Assembly (NCBI GenBank): GCA_027627225.1
Contig: CM051026.1
Location: forward strand, 7,390,915-7,454,914
DNA from: Congeria kusceri
Lineage: Eukaryota > Mollusca > Bivalvia > Myida > Dreissenidae
Reading direction: 5' to 3'
Length of the DNA stretch: 64,000 nucleotides
Shown: piece by piece, positions 45,301 through 56,239 of the stretch
Layout: the number at the start of each line of letters is the position of its first letter
Numbering within the stretch: the first letter of the stretch is position 1
Made by a program: the position numbers and the translations under genes
Notes under the pieces: generated by a model
The model's database searches: none
What the model was told of the DNA's origin: nothing
The model's input: the letters and a program-made list of their open reading frames with translations, nothing else

Positions 45301-45599
45301 GCAGTGCCGTACCATACCATACCGTGCCGTACATTAACCCCCTTTTTTCGGGCATATACAGTGTCATTCCAAATAAGATTAAAATGTAACAAATTCACTT
45401 TTTGGGAAAATCTGAACACTTTTTTTTAAATGTGATTTGATTGCATATCAAAAACTGGACTCGATCACACATTTCAAACAAGATGTGAAGAATGAGATTG
45501 CGATGTGTGAAGAATGAGATCTCAATTTTCACTCCTGTGAAAAATTATTCCCTAATATTCACACATGTGAAACACATGTGGAAAATATGGTCCAACAGT
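45301..45599 (+). repeat. Second copy of the right end of the 9.85-kb element
   Basis: GTGCCGTACCATACCATACC, then CCCCCTTTTTTCGGGCATA, ATGTAACAAATTCACTTTTT, ATATCAAAAACTGGACTCGA, TGTGAAGAATGAGATC and the closing AAAATATGGTCCAACAG match 10620-10956 in order. It begins exactly where the 26-bp array stops, with only a stub of the TACCG array. The matching left inverted end was not found on the far side of the array. Confidence 0.8.
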
Positions 45600-46620
45600 A
45601 TGGGATTGAAGATTCGATTACATTTTGCAATCGCTTGAGATTTGTTTCAAATCAAAACTCTACAGTGTTCAAGAACACGGACTGTGAAGCGTCGCTAGTG
45701 AAAGTGATGTGTGATATGTGGTTTATACAACAACCAATATGAAACATTTTGATACAGCTTTTGGGTAAGATTGTTTAGATATCAAGCGAGCGTAACCTTG
45801 GGTCCAAGCATATTTACGAAACATCTATTTTATATAAAAACCAAACAAAAACAGCTCTTGTCAAGTTGTCAAAGTGCAATGCGCCAAATTCGTTTCAGTA
45901 AAGCCACTGTGACGTTATTTCTACTGATATAAAAATTCTTATACATGTATGTTCTTTTTGACGACAAATATCTATTTGTAGCATTTTGCTAATACCATAA
46001 AAATTAAAGTCATAGATAAGTATATACATTGTAATTGTTATCGGTCTCCCGTGAAAATAAAAGAAATTCCAGTTCCGTTGTATTCCATTTTCGTTATAAA
46101 TATGTATACATGTTCAAACCGATATATAGCAATCGTGATATGAATATGAAAGAATGAAAAATTTAAAAATAACGGTTGATACATCAAAGCATTTATGCGT
46201 GTAGCGTTATCCACACGTACGAACTATTTAACTGACGCCAATAGAAATATCAAACATTCAAACATCATTCGACCCTGTGGTCCAGCACGCTGGATATTTT
46301 ATATCGCCTCCTGTCCTACGATGCAGTTCACGCGATCCCTCCCTAGCTTCCGCTTATTTGGCAGTCTATTATTCCTGCCTTGCTCTGGACACGCGCAACA
46401 CTTGTCCGCACGAATGGTTGATGTACTTCTGCTCCGTGTCACGTGTCCCAGGTTTAGATAATAAAAATCAGGAGCCGGAAGTATTCAAACCGGAAGCAAG
46501 TGATTGCTATGCACCGTTCTTACTTCTTCCGTGCCCTAACTCCTGTCCTCGGTAACTACTGCATAATAAAGCACAGTTATGTGTTGACAGGTATCTTGTC
46601 AGCATTCGGGATTAGAGGCA
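45600..46620. other. Spacer with a locally GC-richer part
   Basis: About 46260-46560 is more GC-rich than its surroundings and has overlapping frames of 88 and 92 codons. No domain or consistent exon structure could be recognised. Confidence 0.45.
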
Positions 46621-46855
46621 GGAAGCGGCGTACGCCTACTCTAAATTTGTCCTAACATTATATTTTAAAAACTCATAATAATATGCAAACATATGCATTT
46701 CGTTCCAGTTGATGCGTTCTTCAATCAATTTATTGTCATAATCAAACCCATTCCCAATATTTTTGTAAAATTGCTCCTTTCTGTCGATATCGCACCTTTC
46801 CGGTATCTATCCCAACATGTAAGAGGCACCAAAAGCAGTTTGTTGGCAGCTTTTT

Positions 46856-47131
46856 TCAGTTATTGAATAGTTCCGCCACCTCTAACTCGAAGTCTATTTC
46901 CGCACCTGTTGTCTTTGACAGTTCCTGTAGCATCAAGCTAGAGGCGAGGTACAACTGTGTGTCAGTAAAAAGTATTATTTCATGCACCATCAAGGTCAGC
47001 GCTGCTGTGCTTGGAACATGATTAAAATTTCCATAAGCAATCGACACGCGATCAAGCCGATCAAGTCCGTCATGTTCATGGTATGTTTCCGTGGGTAATT
47101 TCTTCTTCGGTGTGTCTTTGTACTCCGGCAA
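46856..47131 (-). CDS. Candidate terminal exon with a decayed relative at 6.9-7.3 kb
   Basis: On the minus strand a 91-codon frame of ordinary protein composition ends at a TGA at 46856-46858. It includes PEYKDTPKKKLPTETYHEH, RVSIAYGNFNHVPSTAALTL and KTTGAEIDFELEVAELFNN. An AATAAA lies about 130 bases past the stop in the minus sense (near 46727). The true 5' edge is uncertain: AAAGCAG just upstream could be an acceptor, and the first Met may be internal. The 3' half and the downstream GCGGCGTACGCC block recur, decayed, at 6905-7290. So this may be a host gene with a retrocopy, or the tail of a mobile-element gene. The family is not recognised. Confidence 0.35.
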   Translation of the reverse strand: MPEYKDTPKKKLPTETYHEHDGLDRLDRVSIAYGNFNHVPSTAALTLMVHEIILFTDTQLYLASSLMLQELSKTTGAEIDFELEVAELFNN

Positions 47132-47334
47132 CGTGTTGCTGCTTTATTGCATTTCTGGGCGGAGTTATTTTTCCTGTTACACAAACTTTCACTTGAACTG
47201 TTTTCCCGGGTTTGGGCTCCTTTAAATCTGGCAATTATAACGAGTAGAGTTGTCGAACTTGAACGGCTTCCCCAATTGCAAATCGTACTTGTTTGTTTTG
47301 TTTTTGCTATCTTTCTTCTTCCTGATTACGTTTT

Positions 47335-47615
47335 GATTTATCGTTGTTTATCGGCCAATAAACAGCGATTTGGCGTTCTGATACGAAGGAATTAGTCCAC
47401 AACGAACATTTCTATGAAAGAGCTGTTTATTGGCCAATAAACCAATATAATGCGAAAATTATTTCGATTCTAACATGATCTGACAAATAATTTCTGCAAT
47501 TAGAACTACATTTAACTATGCTGTGCTCAAAATCGGGACTACTTATTCCGTTGTTTATTGGGTAGTTAAACAACGATAATTTTGTTCTTTGTCTATAGAA
47601 ATATAAGCTAAGTAT
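47335..47615 (-). repeat. CCAATAAACAAC palindrome repeat, inverted copy 2
   Basis: ATTTATCGTTGTTTATCGGC, CAATAAACAGCGATTTGGCG, GGCCAATAAACCAATATAAT, TCGATTCTAACATGATCTGA, AAAATCGGGACTACTTATTC, GTTTATTGGGTAGTTAAAC and TTGTTCTTTGTCTATAGAAA match the 27190-27535 copy in order. Confidence 0.85.
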
Positions 47616-48606
47616 CAAGTATGAATAGTTACTAGCTATTTTATTTAATGTGGTGTACCTAAGTGCACAGCGTATGACAAAATAATAAATATGTACTATA
47701 ATAACAACTATTACATAACCAAAATTTGAACTGAAGTGAACTTATTTTACGATACACTTAAGATGTTTCTGGAATACAGCCCCAGGTCTGCTTAACTGAC
47801 AATTTCTTCCATTCTTCATAAATAAATCGAAGTGAAAATGTCTCCATAACTTGAGTAGTTTCTAAAACAAAAAAATTGGTCCATGATAACAATGTATGAC
47901 TGTTCAATGACTTATACATCTTCCTAAACAATATTACTTTAACATCATGCATTTTTCACAATCTCATTTTACAAATATATGATGTTATCTTGTTATGATG
48001 TTATCTTGTTATGGTGTCTGTGTCGTCTGTGTCCCATTCAAAGCTCTGATATTTAATGCATTTCCTAATTTAGCAATAAAAATCAATACTAACGATACTA
48101 AACAAAATATGCTTTAAGTGATTTTCTAAAACTAAGTAAGCAATTATGTTGCAGTTATCTTTATTTCGGGACCATATTTTCAACCAGACAAATTCGGATG
48201 ATCATTTTCCAGCGGACTATGTCTTAAATACGACGTCATATTGCAACAAACATTTCTTTTCAACTGCTTTAAAACATTTGTATTATATCTGGAACAGTAT
48301 TGGGGTTTTATTTAATTTTTGTGACATCTCTTAAATAAAATATACATTGTTTCCGTAAACTGCATACGTACAATGTAATAAAAATATACATGAAAAATAA
48401 AAAATAAAAATAAAAGAAATGAAAATAATACTTGATAATATGTTTCTATAAGTATTCTGTCATCGGTTAAAACGGTCTATCCTAAATTATAACCTGACGT
48501 GCATTTACTTCCAAATCAGCACGGGAGACAACTCGATATTACTTCTTGGGGAATTTCGCAGCAGTAGCTCCCCTTAAGTTGACTCGATCTTATGATCATG
48601 AGTTTG
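47616..48606. other. AT-rich spacer
   Basis: No exon or repeat is recognised. Confidence 0.5.
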
Positions 48607-48607
48607 T

Positions 48608-50009
48608 TAGCTCACCTGAGCAAAAAGTGCTCAATGGTGAGCTATTCTGGTCAGTCATCGTCCGGCGACCAGCGTCGTCCGTCGTTGTCGTCGTCAACAA
48701 TTTACTTAAATTGTCTTCCCTGAAACCACTTGGTGGAAATTAACCAAACTTCGTATGAATGTTCCTTGGATGGTCCTCAACCAAAATATACAAATTATTT
48801 TGATTCGTTAAAAACCATGGCCGCCAGGGCTGAGCCTTTTTCTTTATATGGCTATATTGAAAACGTTCAAAATCTTTTTGTCAGTACCCACTGGTTGGAT
48901 TTCGTTATACACACAAATGTTCCTTGGGTGACCCTCTACCAAAATACTTCAATTTATTTTGATATGTTAAAAAAACATGGCCTCCAGGGGGCGGGATCTT
49001 TTTCCTTATGTGACTATATTGAAAACTTAAAAAAATCTTCTTGTCAATAACCACTGTTGGATTTCAAAATCATTTCACAGAAATTTTCCATGGGTGACTC
49101 TCTACCAAAGTACTTGAAATTATTTTGATACGTTAAAAAACATGGCCGCCAGGGGGCGGGGCCTTGTTCCTTATATGGCTTTATTAAAAAAGATTAAACA
49201 ATTTTATTGTCAGAACCTACTGGTTGGATTTTGAAATAATTTCACGCAAGTGAGCTTTGAGTGACCCTCTACCAAAATACGTTTTCCTTATATGTCTATA
49301 TTGAAAACTATAAAACTCTTCTTGTCAGTAACCACTTGAGCGATTTCGAAATTATTTCACACAAATGTTCCTTAGGTGACCCTCTACCAAAGTACTTCAA
49401 ATTACTTTGATATTTTAAAAAACATGGTCCCAGGGGCGAGGCCTTTTTCCTTATATGGATTTATTGAAAACATTAAAGATCTTCTTGTCAGCAACTACTA
49501 GTTTAAATAATTTTGAAATAATTTGACAGAAATGTTCCTTAGGTGACCTATCAAAATACTTAAGATTATTTTCATATGTTAAAAACACTGCTTTTTCTAT
49601 ATGACTTTATTGAAATATTTGAAAATCTTTTTGTCAGAAACCACTGGTTGGATTTCGAAATAATTTTACAGAATTGTTCCGTCGGTGACCATCTACCAAA
49701 GTCCTTCAGTTTATTATGATTTCAGAAAAAAAAACATGACTGCCAGAGGAGCAGTTTTCCTTAAATGGCTTTAATGAAAACTTAAACCACCAAATATTCT
49801 CTAACCACTAGCAGTGTTTTGAAATAATTTCATGGGTGACTGCCAACTTCCTTCAAATTATTTGAATACTTGTCTGTCAGTGGTCCATCATTGGTGACAA
49901 TTGTCAACTTTTACTTCACCTCCGAACAGGCTTTAAAAGTTTAAAAAAACATTTACAAACTCATTAAACTCTGGTGAGCGACACAGGGCCACTTTTTTCC
50001 CTCTTGTTT
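48608..50009 (+). mobile_element. TTAGCTCACC element with tandem core of about 160 bp
   Basis: It opens TTAGCTCACCTGAGCAAAAA, and GCTCAATGGTGAGC pairs back on the start. A GTCCGGCGACC-GTCGTCCGTCG block follows. About eight degenerate units of roughly 150-168 bases then follow, with landmarks ACCACTGGTTGGATTTCGAA, AATAATTTCACAGAAATGTT, GGTGACCCTCTACCAAAATA and ACATGGCCGCCAGGGGGCGG. It closes CTCTGGTGAGCGACACAGGG then CCCTCTTGTT. It is non-coding. Its layout matches the TTAGCTCGAC elements, including the TTAGCTC start and CTTGTT end. Confidence 0.85.
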
Positions 50010-50149
50010 CAACTTACAATTTTCATTTTAGGTCAAATTTCTCAATACCTATATGAGGTATGGACTTTAAAATCAAAGTACTTGATCACAGTGATTAACT
50101 TATTCTGTAGACAAAACAGTGGGTAACCGTGAATATAGTTCGCATTGAA

Positions 50150-50380
50150 ATTGCAGAAAATGTAGTCAAGTCATGTTCGAATTGAACTAATTTTCGTAAT
50201 AATCGTTGTTTATCGGCGAATAAACACCGATTTGTCGTTCTGATGCTTACGCCCTTGTGGTTTTATTCCTACGCATCAGTAAGCCTAAGTTGTTCAATTA
50301 CAGCATCTGAACGACAAATCGTTGTTTATTAGCCGCTATTACAACTCTAAATCGTAAATTATGTATTACATAATAATACT
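50150..50380 (+). repeat. CCAATAAACAAC palindrome repeat, rearranged copy
   Basis: TCAAGTCATGTTCGAATTGA, ATCGTTGTTTATCGGCGAAT, AAACACCGATTTGTCGTTCT and GTTTTATTCCTACGCATCAG, followed by AATCGTTGTTTATTAGCC, belong to the family. The left half (the TTCCGATTCTGAGC block) is missing. Confidence 0.65.
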
Positions 50381-50525
50381 AATAATAATTCATAATATAA
50401 TAATATAAAAAAATAATAAAAAAGCCTTAATTGTGTTTGCAAACGTAATGAAATGTTGTTGTTTTATTTAATTTATAATCCAATATTTTTTACAGAGCAT
50501 TTGACCTTATGTTCAATTTTGGCTA

Positions 50526-50708
50526 GCGTAAGTTCTTCATTTATTGACGGTAAGTTCTTTCATTTATTGACGGTAAGTTTTTTCATTTATTGATGGTAAG
50601 TTCTTTCATTTATTTACGGTAAGTTCTTTCATTTATTAACGGTAAGTTCTTTCATTTATTTACGGTATTTCATTTATTGACGGTAAGTTCTTTCATTTAT
50701 TGACGGTT
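50526..50708. repeat. 23-bp tandem repeat, 8 copies
   Basis: The unit is CGGTAAGTTCTTTCATTTAT then TGA. Copies differ mainly at the TTGAC/TTTAC position, and one copy lacks AAGTTC. Each unit carries GGTAAGT, a match to the 5' splice-site consensus. Confidence 0.92.
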
Positions 50709-50719
50709 AATCATCATTG

Positions 50720-51305
50720 TTGCTTTTAAAAGAATACAATCTTATTTTAACTAGTTTATTTATAATGTATAGTGGTACAACTTCCGCAGCGCTCTACTTA
50801 AAAGACCTTTGATATTCCCACTGTGGTGGATTCCGGTCCTGTCGTACCCATGTCAACTCATATACCACCTATTTTTAGCATTTGTATTGTATCATTTATG
50901 TATGCGGAATGATTTTCTGTAGAGTGGGTTGCGTGTTAATAATATTCTATTGAATGATCGCCATTGGAATCGTTAAAACGTCATTCGAATATTTTGTTTT
51001 AAATAATTACTGATTGTAGGAAGTGTAGTTTTCGTTCATGTTGTAAGTTGTATTTCACCAATACTCACATAGGTACCTAATTCAGTGATTTTAATGGAAT
51101 GACCTCGTGTCAGGAGTCAGACTGTGAATGCAGGCCAGTGTCAGTGACAGTCGTCTAGTTGCCAATAATAAACAAGTGCATCAGACAAAATGAAACCAAA
51201 CAGTTATCAGCTTTTGTCGCCCCCAGGCACGTTAAAATATACAAAATAAAATACAACTCTTTTCAGGAATCAAAATTGCTAAATAATGTTACTGAAGACT
51301 GCTTA
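50720..51305. other. AT-rich spacer
   Basis: No feature is recognised. Confidence 0.5.
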
Positions 51306-51309
51306 TTTC

Positions 51310-52585
51310 GCATTGTTGTTTCAGATTGTTGTGACGCGTAGTTGTTTCAGATTGTTGTAGCGCATAGTAGATTGTTGTGACGCGTAGTTGTTTGAAATTG
51401 TTGTGACGCGTAGTTGTTTCAGATTGTTGTGACGCATAGTTGTTTTAGATTGTTGTGACGCATAGTGTTTCAGATTGTTGTAACGCATAGTTGTTTCAAA
51501 TTGTTGTAACGCGTAGTTGTTTCACAGTGTTGTAACGCATAGTTGTTTCAGATTGTTGTGACACGTAGTTGTTTCACACGGTTGTGACGCGTAGTTGTTT
51601 CACAGTGTTGTAACGCCTAGTTGTTTCAGATTGTTATGACACGTAGTTGTTCAGATTGTTGTAATGCGTAGTTGTTTCACAGTGTTGTAACGCATAGTTG
51701 TTTAAGATTGTTGTGATGCGTAGTTGTTTCAGAGTGTTGTGACGCGTAGTTGTTTCAGATTGTTGTGACGCGTAGTTTTTTCAGATTGTTGTGATGCGTA
51801 GTTGTTTCAGATTGTTGTAACGGGTAGTTGTTTCAGATTGGTGTGACGCGTAGTTGTTTCAGATTGTTGTGACGCGTAGTTGTTTCAGATTGTTGTGATG
51901 CGTAGTTGTTTCTGATTGTTGTGACGCGTAGTTGTTTCACAGTGTTGTAACGCATAGTTGTTTCAGATTGTTGTGACGCGTAGTTGTTTGACAGGGTTGT
52001 GACGCGTAGTTGTTTCACAGGGTTGTAACGCATAGTTGTTCAGATTGTTATGACGCGTAGTTGTTTCAGATTGTTGTGACGCGTAGTTGTTTCAGATTGT
52101 TGTAACGCGTAGTTGTTTCACAGTTTTGTAACGCATAGTTGTTAAATATTGTTGTGACGCGTAGTTGTTTCACAGTGATGTAATGCATAGTTGTTTCAGA
52201 TTGTTGTGACCGCGTAGTTGTTTCAGATTGTTGTAACACATAGTTGTTTCAGATTGTTGTGACGCGTAGTTGTTTAAGATTGTTGTGACGCATAGTTGTT
52301 TCAGATTGTTGTGACGCGTAGTTGTTTCACAGGGTTGTGACGCGTAGTTGTTTCACAGTGTTGTAACACATAGTTGTTTCGTATTGTTGTGACATACAGT
52401 TGTTTTGCATTGTTGTGGAGTGTGATTGTTTCGCATTGTTATGGCGTGTGATTGTTTCGTATTGTTGTGGCGTGTGATTGTTTGGCATTATTTTGACGCG
52501 TGATTGTTTCTCATTGTTGTTACATGTGATTGTTTCGCATTGTTTTGGCATGTGATTGTTTCATATTGTTTTGACGCGTTGTTGT
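51310..52585. repeat. 26-bp G/T-rich tandem array (array C), about 49 units
   Basis: The unit is GTTGTGACGCGTAGTTGTTT then CAGATT. Variants are GTAACGCATAG and CACAGT for CAGATT. The last eight or so units shift to GTGGCGTGTGATTGTTTCGC. Period and orientation are the same as array B. The minus-strand frames of 66 and 74 codons are repeat translations. Confidence 0.95.
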
Positions 52586-52834
52586 AACTCGGGGTTGTTC
52601 AAATGCATTACATATTCTATACAAACTACAGGTAAATTATGTTCAAATAATTATAATGAAGCTAATGAAACACTATGACATTGATGACAATAAATACTCT
52701 CTTTCATTCATTAAATACATAAGAAGGAACAAATAACTTTCTATGAAATTGTATTGTTAGTAATAGTGCGTTTTTCGTTTGTAAATTTTTATGATTCAGT
52801 ACCATACTACATGTACATTGAAAAAGGTAAATAT

Positions 52835-54345
52835 TTTTAGCTCGACTATCGGAGAACATGTGAGCTTTCCTGTCGGCGTCGGCGTCCGCGTCTGAATTTG
52901 GTTAACGTTTTTATTCAAAAGTCTTGTAACTTCAAAACAAAAAAGTTATTCACTTGAAACTTGGAATATACCTTTGTCATCAACTCAAGTATCAGGGACA
53001 ACATTTCCCATAACTATGTTTTGTATTTTAACAGAGTTATGCCCCTTTTCACATAGATTTTCTGGTAAAAAATGTTTTTCAACAGTTTTTAACTTCAAAT
53101 CTACATAAGTTATTCCCTTGAAAGTTGAAATATACCTTTGTCATCAACTCCAGTACCAGGGTCAACATTCCCCCAATAACATTGTTTTGTATTTTGACAG
53201 AGTTATGCCACTTTTTCACTTAGATTTTCTGGTGAAAGTTTATATTCAAACGTCTTACAACTTCAAACTACAAAAGTTATTCACTTGAAACTTAGAACAA
53301 ACCTTTGTGATCACCTCCATTATCAGTGGCAATATTTCCCGTAATTCTGTTTGAATTTTGACAGAGTTATGCTCCTTTTTCACAACGATATTTTCTGGTT
53401 TAAGTTTATTCACACAAGTTTTGTAACTTCAGAACTACATAAGTTATTCACCTGAAACTTGGAATGCACCTTTGCCATCAACTGCATCATCAGAGGCAAC
53501 ATTCTTCATAACTCTGTTTTGTATCTTGACAGAGTTATGCCTCTTTCTCGCATATACTTTCTTGTTAAAGTTTATATTCAGATGTCTTATACCTTGAACA
53601 CTGCATAGGTTATTCACATGAAACCTTGGAATATACCTTTGCAATCAACTCTAGCATCAGGTTCAACAATCTCCATAACTCTGTTTTGTATTTTCACAGA
53701 GGAATACCCACTTTTAACAAGATTTTGTGGTTAAAGTTTCCGTTCAAAATCTTAAAAATTATAAATTATATAAGGGTTTACACCGAACAGTTTTTTTATT
53801 TGAACAAATGTATTCAGTAGTTTAGTAACTTTAAAAGTACAGACGTTATTTACTTGATACTTGAAATATACCTTTTTCATCAACTCCATTGTAAGGGGCA
53901 ACATTCCCTATAACTCTGTTTCGTATTTTGACAGAGTTGTGCCCCTCTTTCAGATAGATTTTCTGGTTACAGTTTTTATTTAAAACTTATGTAGCTTCAG
54001 AACTACATAAATTATTCGCTAAAACATAGGAACATACCTTTGTCATCAACTCCAATATCAGGGACTATATTTCCAATAACTCTATTTTGTAGTTTAACAG
54101 AGTTTTGCCCCTTTTGCACATAGATTTTCGGGTTTAAGTTTATATTCAAAACTCTTATAACTTCAGAACAACACAAGTTGTTAACTACATAAGGCTTTTC
54201 ACTTGAAACTTGGAATAATTTGATGTAAAAATTGTCATAACTCAGTTTTATATTTCAACAAAGTTATCCCCCTTCCACTTGCCAAAATATGTACCAACTG
54301 AAATACGTCGAATAGTCGAGCGCGCTTTCCTCCGACAGCTCTTGT
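52835..54345 (+). mobile_element. TTAGCTCGAC element, longest copy with both ends
   Basis: It opens TTTTTAGCTCGACTATCGGA, then GTGAGCTTTCCTGTCGGCGT. About eight core units of about 166 bases follow (starts near 52911, 53073, 53240, 53407, 53572 and on), each with TGTAACTTC, AAGTTATTCACTTGAAACTT, CTTTGTCATCAACTC, AACTCTGTTTTGTATTTTGA and CATAGATTTTCTGGT. It ends CGTCGAATAGTCGAGCGCGC then TTTCCTCCGACAGCTCTTGTT. Core units within the copy are more diverged from one another than the termini are between copies. Confidence 0.9.
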
Positions 54346-54349
54346 TACT

Positions 54350-54955
54350 TTACTCCGCTGCATGTTTATATGCACTTTGTTTTAAGCAAGATGGTGATAT
54401 TGTAGACTCTCAGTTATGACATGTCACGTGTTTAAAGCGGTAAGGGGGTTGCTGTATGTCTATCCAATTAAACACGCGGAGAATATTGTGAACGTTTTAT
54501 CTTGGATTAAAACTCAGCAGCAGAAACATTTAATTTAGTCACTAGATGCGTAGCAACTAACCGAGCTGAATTCTGAACTCTTACATGAATAGCAAATCAT
54601 AGACTTTCCTGAAGAGAATTGCGAATAATGGCATAGGATCCATATTTTATAATGATTCTTAAGCCATTCTTAACTAAAGTTGAAAATAAGTCAAAATCAG
54701 AATATATATATGAATGTTTGATACACAATGCTTTAGAATATAGGCATTGCAAGTACTAAATGTTGATACACTTGGAATTATATTGCAACTTTAATATGTG
54801 GCAAAATCAGATGCAGAAAAACCAATGATCAGATATCAAAATTGTAAGATTTTGCTTAATTTTCACTATGATTGTTCATAAATATGGCCCTGCAAGTTTC
54901 TTCCTCGTAATTTAAAAAGATACTTCAAGAAGCTAAATTAAGCTTTCATGCATCA
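54350..54955. other. AT-rich spacer
   Basis: No feature is recognised. Confidence 0.5.
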
Positions 54956-54959
54956 TCCA

Positions 54960-55034
54960 CGCGTTTCACGATTTCCTCGTGCTTAGTCGTAATCGGTATA
55001 AGCAGAAAACTGCACGAGGATATTGTGAAAGTAC
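54960..55034. repeat. Small hairpin repeat, copy 2
   Basis: The arms TTCACGATTTCCTCGTGC and GCACGAGGATATTGTGAA pair over 18 bases around a loop of about 32 bases. ACGCGT precedes the stem in this copy and in the 29.8-kb copy. Confidence 0.7.
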
Positions 55035-55039
55035 TGTCC

Positions 55040-56235
55040 CTGTCCAGAGATTTGTTCCATTTATACAACAACAACAACACGACTAATACATATACCAATG
55101 CTACTACAACTACTGATTTAATTAGCATTATCATTTATTTATTTACTGTTTGCCCGTTGTGTCCGTTTAGAGTGAATTTTATACGTTTTCATTGGTACGG
55201 CTGCTGTTGTTTATTACAGACTATTCTAACAGTGTTGCTGGTGTTTTCTTATAACAATTGTTGGGCGCATTAGTTTTTTCTTCAATTTTGCGAATGCAGG
55301 AAATTGCCATCGTCTACTCAATAGTCCTGTTGATGACAAATGATTCCAAGAAGATATTTTCTTATAAATGATGACCCAAAGTTGGTGAAATTAACAATAT
55401 TGCACTTTCAGTGTGTTTCTGTCATGTCCATATTTTAAGACATCTTTTATAAGTTTATGTTTCCAAAATTTTAGACAATAATGCATGGTTTTAGTTTGGG
55501 GTTACGTTTTTAGTGGTTGTGGTTAGTGGGGCGCTAACCAATAATAACATATTGCACGTAGTTTGAGATGATAATCTTTGTTACAAGTATCTATTGTACC
55601 ATCACGTGAATTGACTCGTATATTAAGTTTCTTATGAGAGACCTGCGTAGGCTTTCTTAATGTCGTGGAATTTCTCGTTTTCCAAGATGTAAATAGTACA
55701 TGAACTCAGCACTCGTTGCTCTAAGATTCACGTGAAGACAGGTCATCAATTCTCCGGCACTGCCCAAACTACGTGAGGTCGATATATCACGGGTTCGCGT
55801 TCCTTGTTTCCGCGACTCCTTGGAGTTCTCTGGTGGTACTGAAACGGCGATGGCAGTGTTCCACGACTTTCCATGACACCAACACCACCAAGAATACCGC
55901 AAAATTAAATATAATATAATTTCATTTATGCTTGAAATACAGTATGCAGTTTTATAAGCTACACCGATTACTCGTTGCGTAAAGAACCAACATGCATACA
56001 GTATTCCCAGTAGCGATATCATGAAAAGATTGGGGAGTTTATATGATCACAGATGGCATAGCAGTTGAACGACACTTCTCTTATCAATAGAAACACAACT
56101 TACGGACAAACTTACATCGAATTTACGTGTGAGTTACCGTAGGAAAAATCATGGATTGCCGGTTGTGAACATGTTTGCATAAATGTTCTAAGTCGCTTTC
56201 TGAATTAAATGTATGATTGTGTCGCATTTTTGAGT
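55040..56235. other. Spacer, no gene called
   Basis: A 121-codon minus-strand frame at 55657-56022 starts with a hydrophobic stretch but has no recognisable domain. GGGTTCGCGTTCC near 55791 weakly resembles a Pol III B box. Neither is strong enough to call. Confidence 0.4.
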
Positions 56236-56239
56236 CAAT

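Noticed and set aside
52327..52551. Minus-strand frame with QQYETITRHNN repeats
   Set aside because: It is a translation of the 26-bp array C.
55657..56022. 121-codon minus-strand frame with a hydrophobic start
   Set aside because: There is no recognisable domain, no splice framework, and part of it resembles a Pol III B box. Evidence is too weak to call a gene.
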